A DNA stretch of 64,000 nt from positions 1 through 64,000 of the forward strand of contig NZ_ALAP01000012.1 in assembly GCF_000280905.1 (NCBI RefSeq), written 5' to 3'. Positions 8,414 to 17,100 of this stretch are shown piece after piece. Numbering within the stretch: position 1 is the stretch's first letter; each line of letters opens with the position of its first letter. Made by a program: the position numbers and the translations under genes. The notes beneath the pieces are model-generated. The model was not told where the DNA came from, did not search any database, and was given only the letters and a program-made list of their open reading frames with translations. The DNA is from Streptomyces sp. AA1529. Its GTDB lineage: Bacteria; Actinomycetota; Actinomycetes; Streptomycetales; Streptomycetaceae.

Positions 8414-8681
8414 CTGGATCTCTCCAGGGTCGGAGGCCACGGAAGGCCCACAGGGTGTAGCGCTGCGTCTTCTGGCGTCCTTCGCCGGCACCGTTGGCCG
8501 CGGAGCCACCGGCAAAGGCGGCTGCCTGTGCCTGTGCTGCTACCTCGGGTGCCTTGCTCGGTCGCTCGTTGCCGCCGGGGTTGACACCGGACAGACCGGT
8601 GCCGTGGAGGTTGGAGCCGAGCAGGCAGGCGCGAATGACCGAGTGATCGGTCATTTTGATCTCCGAAATGATCGTGGCCAC
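8409..8681 (-). CDS. Upstream ORF (leader peptide) of wblC, 90 codons
   Basis: A 90-codon ORF fills most of the wblC leader. Its GTG start at 8681 is preceded by GAGGAGG with about 8 nt spacing, the best ribosome site in the leader. The peptide begins MATIISEIKMTDHSVIRACLL, has an Ala/Gly-rich middle and ends RYTLWAFRGLRPWRDPA. The frame is open further back to an ATG at 8759, but no ribosome site precedes that codon. The stop lies in a small stem just before the intrinsic terminator. By analogy with known whiB7/wblC leaders, its translation should report ribosome inhibition by antibiotics and control read-through. A function of the peptide itself is not indicated. Confidence 0.65.
   Translation of the reverse strand: MATIISEIKMTDHSVIRACLLGSNLHGTGLSGVNPGGNERPSKAPEVAAQAQAAAFAGGSAANGAGEGRQKTQRYTLWAFRGLRPWRDPA
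8634..8655 (-). promoter_or_regulatory. Perfect 9-bp stem-loop early in the wblC uORF
   Basis: AATGACCGA (8655-8647 on the minus strand) pairs perfectly with TCGGTCATT (8642-8634) over the tetraloop TCAC. It lies 8-15 codons after the uORF start, where a slow or drug-arrested initiating ribosome would change the fold. It may be the first of a chain of alternative leader structures. Confidence 0.5.
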
Positions 8682-8801
8682 TGGTCTCGCCTCCTCTCGG
8701 CGCCTCGGAGGACCCGCCACTGGGGCTGGTCCGTGGATGTTCAGGACGTAGTACAGCATGGAAGAGGAAGAGCGAAAAGGCCCGCCCTCTCCATGTCCGG
8801 A

Positions 8802-8840
8802 AGGCTATGAGGCTCCGTACGGCCCGCGCAAACTATTTTT
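8802..8840 (-). promoter_or_regulatory. wblC promoter with WhiB7-type AT-rich box
   Basis: Read on the minus strand, AAAAATAGTTT (8840-8830) abuts a -35 element TTGCGC (8831-8826), then an 18-nt spacer and -10 TAGCCT (8807-8802). An AT-rich stretch directly upstream of -35 is the known WhiB7 AT-hook target, so autoactivation is expected. The start of transcription should be near 8795, giving a leader of about 520 nt to the wblC GTG. Confidence 0.7.
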
Positions 8841-8850
8841 CACGGCTTTC

Positions 8851-8869
8851 TGTCACAGCTTCTGTGACA
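8851..8869. promoter_or_regulatory. Inverted repeat upstream of the wblC promoter
   Basis: TGTCACAG and CTGTGACA form a perfect 8-bp inverted repeat with a 3-nt centre, between the uvrD2 stop and the AT-rich box of the wblC promoter, about 65 bp before the expected start point. It may be an operator for a dimeric regulator or a weak terminator for uvrD2; there is no U-tract. Confidence 0.45.
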
Positions 8870-8900
8870 TGGGTCCCGCACCCGCGCCGCTGCCCGGTCG

Positions 8901-11111
8901 TCACCCCTGTCGAGGCTCCTCACCGGCGTCCGCGGGCAACTCCTCCCCCGCGCAGAGCGCGAGCACGTCGGCACCGAACTGCTGGAGCTTGCGGTGCCGG
9001 ACTCCGGAGATGCGGGAGAGCTCCGCCGCATCGCCGGGAACGGCCTCGGCGATGGCGAGGAGCGTCTTGTCGGTGAAGACGCAGTAGTCCGGCTGCCGCA
9101 GCAGCGCCGCCTGCCGGGCCCGCCACTGGTGCAGCCGCTCGTGCAGCGCCTCGTCCAGCTGCGAGGGGCAGTCCTCGCAACGCATCAGCTTCACCTCACC
9201 GGGCTGGGTCAGCGACCGGCCGCACACCCGGCACCGCGCCGGCGCACGACGCACCCGCTCCCGACTCCCGGACGGTGCGGGAACGCGCCCACCGCCGGTG
9301 ACGCTGCCGCCCGTCCCCGCACCGGTCCGGGCAGCGCCCGCGCCGGAGCCGGTTCGCAGTCCCGCGAGGAAACGACTGGGCTGCCTGCTGGGCCGGCCTC
9401 CCGGTGAGCGGGCGAGCGACCAGGAGAGGGTCAGCGACCGGCGGGCGCGGGTGATCCCGACATAGAGCAGTCTGCGCTCCTCCTCCGTCTGCTCCTCCGT
9501 CCTGGCGTGGGTGATCGGCAGCATCCCGTCGGTGAGGCCCACCACGAAGACGGCGTCCCACTCCAGGCCCTTGGCCGCGTGCAGCGAGGCCAGCGTGACG
9601 CCCTCGACGGTGGGCGCGTGCTGGACCCGGGCCCGCTCGTCCAGCTCCGCGATCAGATCGCCGAGCCCGGCACCGGGCCGGGCCCCGGCGAAATCCTCGG
9701 CCAGCCGCACCAGGGCCGCCAGCGACTCCCACCGGTCCCGGACGGCCCCCGACCCGGACGGTGCGTGCGGACTCCAGCCCTTGGTACCGAGCACGGCACG
9801 CACCTGCGAGGGCAGACCCACCGCGTCGTCCAGCAGTGCGTCGTTGCCGCCGGCCCGGGCCGCCCCGCGCAACGCCACGAACGCCTCCCGCACCTCGGGG
9901 CGTTCGAAGAACCGCTCGGCACCCCGCAACCGGCAGGGGACCCCGAGATCCGCCAGCGCCTGCTCGTAGACCTCGGACTGGGCGTTGATCCGGTAGAGCA
10001 CGGCGATCTGGCTGGCGGGGACTCCCGAGGCGATGAGATCCCGGATCCGCCGGGCCACCCCTTCGGCCTCGCCGGGTTCGTCGGCGTACTCGGCACAGAC
10101 CGGCTCGGGGCCCGGCTCCCGCTGGGAGACCAGCTCCAGCCGGTGTTCGGCGGCACGGCCCCGGGCCTGCGCGAGCAGCCCGTTGGCGAAGTGCACCACC
10201 TGCGGGGTCGAGCGGTAGTCGCGGACCAGCTTGACGACCGTCGCCTCCGGGTGGCGGGAGCGGAAGTCGAGAAGGTGGTCGGGGGTGGCGCCGGTGAAGG
10301 AGTAGATCGTCTGGCTGGCGTCGCCGACCACGCACAGACCACCCCGCTCCCCCACCCACAGCTCCAGCAGCCGCTGCTGCAGCGGGCTCACGTCCTGGTA
10401 CTCGTCCACCGTGAAGTGCTGGTACTGGCCGCGGACCGTCTCGGCGATGTCCGGACGGTCCTGCAGGATGCCCACGGTGAGCAGCAGCACATCCTCGAAG
10501 TCGATCAGCGAACGCTCCCGCTTGAGCTGCTCGTAGAGGGCGTAGACGCGGCCGGTCTCGGCACTGTCGCGGGGGGCCGCGCGGCCCGCTGCCGCGGCGG
10601 CGGCCGGATAGTCCTCGGGCACGGTCTGGGTGACCTTGGCCCACTCGATCTCGCCGGTGACGTCCCGCAGCTCGCTGCGGTCGAGCCGGATCCGGCACCG
10701 GGCCGCGGCCTCCCCGACGAGCTGCGCCTTGCGCTCGACCAGCGGCGGCAGCTCACCGCCGACGGCGCGCGGCCAGAAGTACTGGAGCTGGCGCAGCGCG
10801 GCCGAGTGGAACGTGCGCGCCTGGACGCCCTGGACGCCGAGCTCGCGCAGCCTGCCGCGCATCTCCCCGGCGGCGCGCTGGGTGAAGGTGACGGCGAGCA
10901 CCCCGCCCGGGGGCAGGATGCCGGCGCGGACGCCGTAGGCGATGCGGTGGGTGATCGCTCTCGTCTTGCCGGTGCCCGCACCGGCAAGCACGCACACCGG
11001 ACCGTGCAGCGCCGTCGCCACCGCACGCTGCTCGGGGTCGAGCCCCTCGAGCACCGCGTCGGGGGAGTCGGGAACCCGCGGGAAGAGAGTGGAGTCCGTT
11101 GCTGCTGTCAC
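8901..11111 (-). CDS. uvrD2: UvrD2-type SF1 DNA helicase with tetracysteine and HRDC domains
   Basis: This 736-residue superfamily 1A 3'-5' DNA helicase has Walker A AGAGTGKT (43-50), motif II VDEYQDVS, motif III GDASQTIYSF, motif IV VRDYRS, motif V TLASLHAAKGLEWDAVFVVGL and motif VI LLYVGITRARRSL. After an Arg/Gly-rich linker come CRVCG and CEDC, the tetracysteine motif typical of mycobacterial UvrD2, and a C-terminal HRDC domain. UvrD2 unwinds DNA in repair and replication and is essential in mycobacteria. The GTG at 11111 begins the conserved segment TAATDSTLFP; the longer frame to 11264 lies in the divergent mycoredoxin promoter. wblC follows in the same direction but has its own promoter. 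Confidence 0.92.
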   Translation of the reverse strand: MTAATDSTLFPRVPDSPDAVLEGLDPEQRAVATALHGPVCVLAGAGTGKTRAITHRIAYGVRAGILPPGGVLAVTFTQRAAGEMRGRLRELGVQGVQARTFHSAALRQLQYFWPRAVGGELPPLVERKAQLVGEAAARCRIRLDRSELRDVTGEIEWAKVTQTVPEDYPAAAAAAGRAAPRDSAETGRVYALYEQLKRERSLIDFEDVLLLTVGILQDRPDIAETVRGQYQHFTVDEYQDVSPLQQRLLELWVGERGGLCVVGDASQTIYSFTGATPDHLLDFRSRHPEATVVKLVRDYRSTPQVVHFANGLLAQARGRAAEHRLELVSQREPGPEPVCAEYADEPGEAEGVARRIRDLIASGVPASQIAVLYRINAQSEVYEQALADLGVPCRLRGAERFFERPEVREAFVALRGAARAGGNDALLDDAVGLPSQVRAVLGTKGWSPHAPSGSGAVRDRWESLAALVRLAEDFAGARPGAGLGDLIAELDERARVQHAPTVEGVTLASLHAAKGLEWDAVFVVGLTDGMLPITHARTEEQTEEERRLLYVGITRARRSLTLSWSLARSPGGRPSRQPSRFLAGLRTGSGAGAARTGAGTGGSVTGGGRVPAPSGSRERVRRAPARCRVCGRSLTQPGEVKLMRCEDCPSQLDEALHERLHQWRARQAALLRQPDYCVFTDKTLLAIAEAVPGDAAELSRISGVRHRKLQQFGADVLALCAGEELPADAGEEPRQG

Positions 11112-11293
11112 CCCGCCATGCTGCCAGCCCGGCCGGGAGGGGCGGCACGGCTGTCCACAGCCGAGCCCCTGCGGTCCTACGAATCGCGCGGCCTTCCGGC
11201 GCGGGGCCCTGGGAGGATGTCCCGGGGGAATGTCCCCGGACCGCCGCGCGTTCAGACAGCACACCCGGACGAGACGAAGGAGCGCTGGAGAAG

Positions 11294-11536
11294 ATGACGG
11301 GCACTGTGACGATGTACAGCACCACCTGGTGCGGCTACTGCCGTCGGCTGAAGGGCCAGATGGAACGCGCGGGCATCGCGTACACGGAGATCAACATCGA
11401 GCAGGACCCCGAGTCGGCGACCTTCGTCGAGAAGGCGAACGGCGGCAACCAGACGGTACCCACCGTGCTGTTCCCCGACGGTTCGACGCTGACCAATCCC
11501 TCGCTGGCCCAGGTCAAGGAGCGGGTCGGGGGCTGA
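11294..11536 (+). CDS. Mycoredoxin (glutaredoxin-like, Mrx1 type)
   Basis: This 80-residue glutaredoxin-fold protein has the dithiol motif WCGYC near the N-terminus, the TVPTV cis-proline segment and a short C-terminal helix. Mycoredoxins reduce mixed disulfides with mycothiol, the actinobacterial low-molecular-weight thiol, in the cytoplasm. The active site reads CGYC where Mrx1 usually has CGPC or CxYC. The ATG at 11294 follows GGAGAAG with short spacing. It is divergent from uvrD2 and convergent with nudC, the order also found in mycobacteria (Rv3198A). Confidence 0.88.
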   Translation: MTGTVTMYSTTWCGYCRRLKGQMERAGIAYTEINIEQDPESATFVEKANGGNQTVPTVLFPDGSTLTNPSLAQVKERVGG

Positions 11537-11546
11537 CCGCGGCGAG

Positions 11547-11577
11547 CGGCGGGCCGGCGGGCCGGCCCGGCCCGCCG
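11547..11577. terminator. GC-rich hairpin between mycoredoxin and nudC genes
   Basis: cggcgggccgg (11547-11557) and ccggcccgccg (11567-11577) form an 11-bp perfect stem between two convergent genes, 11 bp after the mycoredoxin stop. It probably terminates transcription from both sides, although no T tract is present. Confidence 0.6.
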
Positions 11578-11582
11578 CCGCC

Positions 11583-12587
11583 TCAGTCGTGGGGCCGGGG
11601 CTGCGGCAGCGGCTGCCCGTACCAGAGCTCGACCAGGCGGGCCGCGATCGAGATGCCCGAGGGGGTGAGCACCTCGCCGGAGTCGATCGCCGCCCGCAGG
11701 TCCTCGCGGGAGAACCAGCGGGCCTCCTCGATCTCTTCCTCGTCCACCTGGATCCGGGACGAGGTGGCGCGCGCCATGAAGCCCAGCATCAGGCTGGAGG
11801 GGAACGGCCAGGGCTGGCTCGCCACATAGCTGACGGGCCCGACGGCCACCCCGGCTTCCTCGGCGACCTCGCGGCGCACCGCGGCTTCCAGGGACTCGCC
11901 CGGCTCCACGAAGCCCGCCAGCGTCGAGAACCTGCCCTCCGGCCAGTGCACCTGGCGGCCGAGGAGTGCGCGGTCCTGCTCGTCGGTGACCAGCATGATC
12001 ACGGCGGGGTCGGTGCGCGGATAGTGTTCGGCCCCGCAGGCCGGGCAGCGGCGGATGTGCCCGGCCGCCGCGATGACGGTGCGCTCGCCGCAGCGGGAGC
12101 AGAAGCGGTGGGTGCGCTGCCAGTTCTCCAGCCCGACGGCGTGCACCAGCAGTTCGCTGTCGCGGTCCGAGAGCAGCACGCCGGCCTCGCGCAGTCCGGC
12201 CGGGCGGGCGATGTCGTCCATCCGGCCCGGGAGCGAGTCCTTCTGGAGCGCGAAGTACCGCACTCCGTCCTCGTCGGTGCCCAGGAAGTAGCGGTGTGCC
12301 TCGGTGAAGGGGGCGTCGAAGGACGGCATGGTGACCAGTTCCGTCGTGCCGTCCTCCTGGTCCTCGATCAGGGCCTGTCCGCCGGAGACCACGAAGACCC
12401 GGGTGCTGGGGTGGCTCCAGGCCGCCGCCAGCCATGCCTCGTCCAGCCGGTGGTGGGAGCCCCGGTCGATGCCTCCGGTACTGGTGAGGCTGATCGCCGG
12501 GTCGCCGGAGGGTCCGGGCCGGCCGGCTCCGCCGCCGGGCCCGGCGGTCCGGTCGGCGCTGGGGTCTGTCGAGGTCGGGATGGTCAC
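11583..12587 (-). CDS. nudC: NAD(+) diphosphatase NudC
   Basis: NudC hydrolyses NAD(H) to NMN(H) and AMP and can remove NAD caps from RNA. The 334-residue product has a zinc ribbon (FCSRCG then RCPACGAEHYPR), the NUDIX box GFVEPGESLEAAVRREVAEEAG and, 17 residues on, the NudC signature SQPWPFPSSLMLGF. The length is usual for the family. The N-terminal 40 residues are Gly/Pro/Thr-rich and not conserved. The gene is convergent with the mycoredoxin gene and in the same direction as the upstream dipeptidase gene after a 123-bp gap. Confidence 0.95.
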   Translation of the reverse strand: MTIPTSTDPSADRTAGPGGGAGRPGPSGDPAISLTSTGGIDRGSHHRLDEAWLAAAWSHPSTRVFVVSGGQALIEDQEDGTTELVTMPSFDAPFTEAHRYFLGTDEDGVRYFALQKDSLPGRMDDIARPAGLREAGVLLSDRDSELLVHAVGLENWQRTHRFCSRCGERTVIAAAGHIRRCPACGAEHYPRTDPAVIMLVTDEQDRALLGRQVHWPEGRFSTLAGFVEPGESLEAAVRREVAEEAGVAVGPVSYVASQPWPFPSSLMLGFMARATSSRIQVDEEEIEEARWFSREDLRAAIDSGEVLTPSGISIAARLVELWYGQPLPQPRPHD

Positions 12588-12710
12588 TTCTGCTTCCTAC
12601 TCCCCCTGGGTCGGGGCTCCCCGCCCGGCAGCGGGTCGGGGGGCGGTTGGCGAGCGTTCGTGAGTCGGTCGGAGGGCGCGGCGGGCGGCGCCCGGGCGGG
12701 TGTCGTCCGG

Positions 12711-14120
12711 TCAGCCCTCGCTCCAGTGTGCCGCGAGGTCCTCCCAGAGGTATGCGGCGGTCTCCGCGCCCTTGAACAGCAGATCGAGTTCGATCTTCTC
12801 GTTCGGCGCGTGCCAGCCGTCCGAGGGGACCGAGATGCCGAGGAAGAGCACCGGGACGTCGAGCGCGTCCCGCAGGTCGGCCGCGGGGCCGGAACCGCCT
12901 TCGCGGGTGAAGCGGACCGGGGTGCCGAAGGCGCGTCCCATGGCGCGGGTGAGGGAGCGCAGTGCGGGGTGGCCGAGCGGGGTGAGGCAGGGGCGGGTGG
13001 CGCCCCAGAAGGTGATCTCGTGCCGGATCCCCGCGGGCAGCCGGTCGGCGACCCAGTCGCGGAGCGCCTGCTGGATCTTCTCCTCGTCCTGGCCGGCGAC
13101 GGTGCGGAAGGACAGCTTCAGCTCGGCCGAGGCGGGCACGATGGTCTTGCCGCCGGGGCCCTGGTAGCCGCCGCCGATCCCGTTCACCTCGGCTGTGGGG
13201 CGGGCCCACACCCGCTCCAGTGTGGTGTAGCCGCGTTCGCCGAGGGGGGCGCCGGAGTGCGCCGTGCGCAGCCAGGCGTCCTCGTCGAAGGGCAGCTCGG
13301 CGAAGAGGGTGCGTTCCTCCTCGGTCAGTTCCACGACTCCGTCGTAGAAGCCGGGAAGGGTGACCCTGCGGTCCTCGTCGTGCAGCGCCGCGGCGAGCCG
13401 GGCGGCTTCGGTGGCCGGGTTGGGCACGGCTCCGCCGAAGGAGCCGGAGTGCACGTCCTGGGCCGGTCCGTACAGGTCGATCTGGCAGTCGGTGAGCCCG
13501 CGCATCCCGGTGCAGACGGTGGGGGTGTCCTCGGCCCACATTCCGGTGTCCGAGACGACCACGGCGTCGCAGTCCAGCCGCGGCGCGTGGGCGCGCAGCA
13601 GTGCGGGGAAGTGCGGTGACCCGGACTCCTCCTCGCCCTCGATGAGCAGTTTGACGCCGACGGCCGGGGTGCTCCGCCCGGTGGCGGCCAGGTGCGCGCG
13701 CAGGCCCAGGGTGTGGAAGAGGACCTGCCCCTTGTCGTCGGCGGCGCCCCGCGCGTACAGCCTGCCGTCCCGCTCCTCGGGCTCGAACGGTTCGCTGTGC
13801 CAGCCGTCGGCACGGGCCGCGGGCTGGACGTCGTGGTGGCCGTAGACCAGGACGGTGGGTGCCGCGGGGTCGTCGGAGGGCCACTCGGCGAAGACGGCGG
13901 GCGCACCCTCGGTCTCCCAGACCTCCGCGACGGGGAAGCCGGTGGCGCGCAGCGCGGCGGCGAGCCAGTCGGCGCTGCGCCGCACCTCCGGTGCGCGCTC
14001 CGGGTCGGCGGAGACGGACGGGATGCGCAGCCAGTCGCACAGGTCGCCGAGGAAGGCGGGACGCTGGTCCTGGATGAAGGTCCGGACAGCGCTGTCCGGG
14101 GGAGCGGGGGTGGTGCTCAT
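12711..14120 (-). CDS. M20-family dipeptidase
   Basis: This 469-residue dizinc peptidase of the M20/M25 dipeptidase group has YGHHDVQP, RGAADDKGQVLFH and EGEEESGSPHFP, which supply the metal-binding His, Asp and Glu residues. A dimerisation domain sits in the middle (about 190-340). It has no signal peptide and is probably a cytoplasmic enzyme hydrolysing dipeptides. The ATG at 14120 has GAGGGC just upstream and starts the conserved MSTTPAPPDSAV leader; the frame to 14300 runs into the end of adnB. It is 28 bp downstream of adnB and likely in the same transcript. Confidence 0.92.
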   Translation of the reverse strand: MSTTPAPPDSAVRTFIQDQRPAFLGDLCDWLRIPSVSADPERAPEVRRSADWLAAALRATGFPVAEVWETEGAPAVFAEWPSDDPAAPTVLVYGHHDVQPAARADGWHSEPFEPEERDGRLYARGAADDKGQVLFHTLGLRAHLAATGRSTPAVGVKLLIEGEEESGSPHFPALLRAHAPRLDCDAVVVSDTGMWAEDTPTVCTGMRGLTDCQIDLYGPAQDVHSGSFGGAVPNPATEAARLAAALHDEDRRVTLPGFYDGVVELTEEERTLFAELPFDEDAWLRTAHSGAPLGERGYTTLERVWARPTAEVNGIGGGYQGPGGKTIVPASAELKLSFRTVAGQDEEKIQQALRDWVADRLPAGIRHEITFWGATRPCLTPLGHPALRSLTRAMGRAFGTPVRFTREGGSGPAADLRDALDVPVLFLGISVPSDGWHAPNEKIELDLLFKGAETAAYLWEDLAAHWSEG

Positions 14121-14148
14121 GCCCTCGACCCTATCGGGCCGGGCGGGG

Positions 14149-17100
14149 TCAGCCGTCGGCCGGAGGCTCGTGCCCGGGGTGCCGCGGGGGCTGCCGGGGG
14201 TCGGGCGCGCGCTGCGCGGGGGCGCCGTCCAGCAGCAGCCGTTCCAGTCCGGCCCGGTCCGGGAGTTCCGCGGGCCGCACCAGTTCGCCGCTGCGCACAT
14301 GGAGGAACGCCGCGCCGACGGAGGACAGCGGTACGCCTTCCTGTTCGGCCCAGGCGAGGCGGTAGACGGCGAGCTGGAGCGGGTCGGCCTCCCGGCCGCG
14401 GCCGGTCTTCCAGTCGATGATGTCGAAGGTCACGCTCCCGTCCGGTGCGCGGTCCCGGTAGACGGCGTCGATCCGGCCCCGGACGATCCGTCCGGCCAGC
14501 GCGAGCTGGAAGGGTGCCTCCACGCGGTGGGGGGTCCGGTGTGCCCAGGGGGTGCGTTCGAACGCCTCCTTGAGGGCGGCCAGGTCCTGCTCGTCGGTGA
14601 TCTGCGGGGGCTCGCCCGCGTAGCGGCCCTCGCCGTCCGCGCCGGGCAGCTCTTCGGGGCCCAGCAGCGGCAGCGGGAGTTCTTCGAAGCGGGACTCCAC
14701 CCAGGCGTGGAAGCGGGTGCCCCGGCGGGCGGCCGCGGGCTGCGGAGGGCGCGGCATCGGGCGGGCCAGTTCCCGGGCGAAGCCTTCCGGGTCGGCGGCC
14801 AGCCGCAGCAGTTGGGAGGCGCTCAGCGTGCGGGGCAGCGGGACGTCGCGTACCGCGGCGCGGGAGCGGCGCAGCTCTCCGGTGAGCGCCTCCAGGTCCC
14901 GGTCCCAGGCTGCGGCCAGCCGGGCCTCCTCGGGGTCGAGCTCGCCGGGCCCGACCGGCACGCGCGGGTGGGAGCCCGCGTCCGGGTGGGGGCCCGGCTC
15001 CGGAGCCGGCAGGTCCGCTTCCGGGCCGGGAGCGGCGGCCGGATCCCCGTGGGAGGCGTCGGCGGTCCCCGGTCCGGCAGCGTCGTCGGCGGTCCCCGGT
15101 CCGGCGGCGGCGTCGCTGCCGCCGGCGGCGGCTTCGAGGTGGGCCAGCACCCGGTTGGCCGCCGCGCGACGCAGCTCCAGCGCTTCCGCGTCCAGCGGCA
15201 GCGGCCACACGCGTTCCTCGGCGGGCTCCTCCAGCGCCGGGTTGGCCGCGTCCTGCTCCGGCGGCTCGGCCCAGTGCTCGACCTCGCCGTGCGCCGGATC
15301 GGCCTCGCAGTGGGCGCGCAGGGCGTCGAGGAAGGCGGAGGGGCCGCGCGGGCGCTTCTGCGCGGGCCCCCACCAGTGTCCGGAGCCCAGCAGCAGGCTC
15401 CGCGGGCGGGTGAAGGTGACGTAGCCGAGCCGCAGCTCCTCCGTCGACTGGTGGGCCCGCAGCGCGTTCTCCTGGTCCTTGAGGCCCTTCGCGGTCCACT
15501 CGGGCCGGGGCGGGAGGGTCTCCGCGTCCCCGCGCAGCGCGTACGGCAGCACCTTGGGCTGGGTGAGCCAGGTCTCGCGGGCCTGTTCGCCGGGGAACTG
15601 CTTGGCGACCAGGCCGGGCACCGCGACCACGTCCCACTCCAGCCCCTTGGACTTGTGCGCGGTCAGCACCTTGACGGTGTTCTCACCGCCGGGGAGCGAG
15701 CTGTCCAGCCCCTTCTCGTACTGCACGGCCGTCCGCAGGAACGCCAGGAAGGCCAGCAGGGTGGCCTCGCCGTCCAGCGAGGCGAAGCCCGCGGCGATGT
15801 CGAGGAACCGGCCGAGCGTCTCGCGCCGCCGCGCCGCCACCGCGTGCGGGGAGGCGGCCAGCTCGACCTCCAGACCGGTGACGGCCAGCACCCGGTGGAG
15901 CACGTCCATGAGCGGATCGGCCAGCGAACGCCGCAGGTCGCGCAGTTCGGCGGCGAGCCGTGCGAAGCGCACCCGCGCCTCGGCGGAGAACGGCAGGTCG
16001 TCGTCGTGGCCGTCGGACTCCAGGAAGGTGTCCAGGGCGTCCGCCAGGGAGCGCAGCTCGGCCGGGTCGGCGCCCTCGACGGCCGCCGCCAGCCGCTCGT
16101 CCGGGTCGTCGTCCGGGTGGGCGCGCTGGTGTGCGACGAGCAGCGCCGCGCGGCGTCCCAGCAGCGCCAGGTCGCGGGGGCCGATCCGCCAGCGCGGTCC
16201 GGTCAGCAGCCGCACCAGTGCGGCGTTCGCGGTGGGGTCCTGCAGCACCTCGCAGACGGCGACCAGGTCGGCGATCTCCGGCAGGTGGAGCAGTCCGGAC
16301 AGGCCGACGACCTCGACGGGCAGATCGCGCTCGACCAGTGCGCCCTGGATCTCGGCGAAGTCGCCGGCGCTGCGGCACAGCACGGCGATCTCGCCGGGCG
16401 GGGTTCCGGTGCGCACCAGGTGGGCCAGGGAGTCGGCCAGCCAGGCGATCTCCTCGGCGTGTGTGCCCAGCAGCGCCGCGCGTACCCGTCCCTCGCGCTC
16501 CGCGCCGGGTGCGGGGCGCAGCGCCTCGACGCCCTGGTGGCGCTCCCGCAGCGGGGCGGCCATCGTGTTGGCCAGCTGCAGCAGCCGGCCGCCGCTGCGC
16601 CGGTTCTCGCTCAGCGACTGGCGGCGGGCGGGGGTGCCGTCGGAGTGTGCGAAGTGGCGGGGGAAGTCGTCCAGGTTGGCGACGGAGGCGCCGCGCCAGC
16701 CGTAGATCGCCTGGCAGGGGTCCCCGACGGCGGTGACCGGATGGCCGGTGCCCTGGCCGAAGAGCCCGGCCAGCAGGACGCGCTGGGCGACGGAGGTGTC
16801 CTGGTACTCGTCCAGCAGGACGACGGAGAACTGTTCCCGCAGGGCACGGCCGACCTCGGGCATCCGGGCGAGCTGTGCGGCCAGCGCGATCTGGTCGCCG
16901 AAGTCGATCCGCTCCTGCGCGTGCTTGCGGGCGCGGTACTCCGCCACCAGGCCGAGCAGTTCCTGCCGGGCGAGCGCGGCCTGCGGCACCTTGCGCAGCT
17001 TCTCGTTGGTCAGCCGGGCGCCTTCCAGGTCCGCGAGGAGCCCGGTGTCGTGCGCGCGGAGCTCCTCGGGCGTGACGAGGTGTTCGGACAGTTCGGCGTC

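Noticed and set aside
8682..8759. Longer start (ATG at 8759) for the wblC upstream ORF
   Set aside because: No ribosome site precedes it, whereas GAGGAGG precedes the GTG at 8681; kept only as an alternative.
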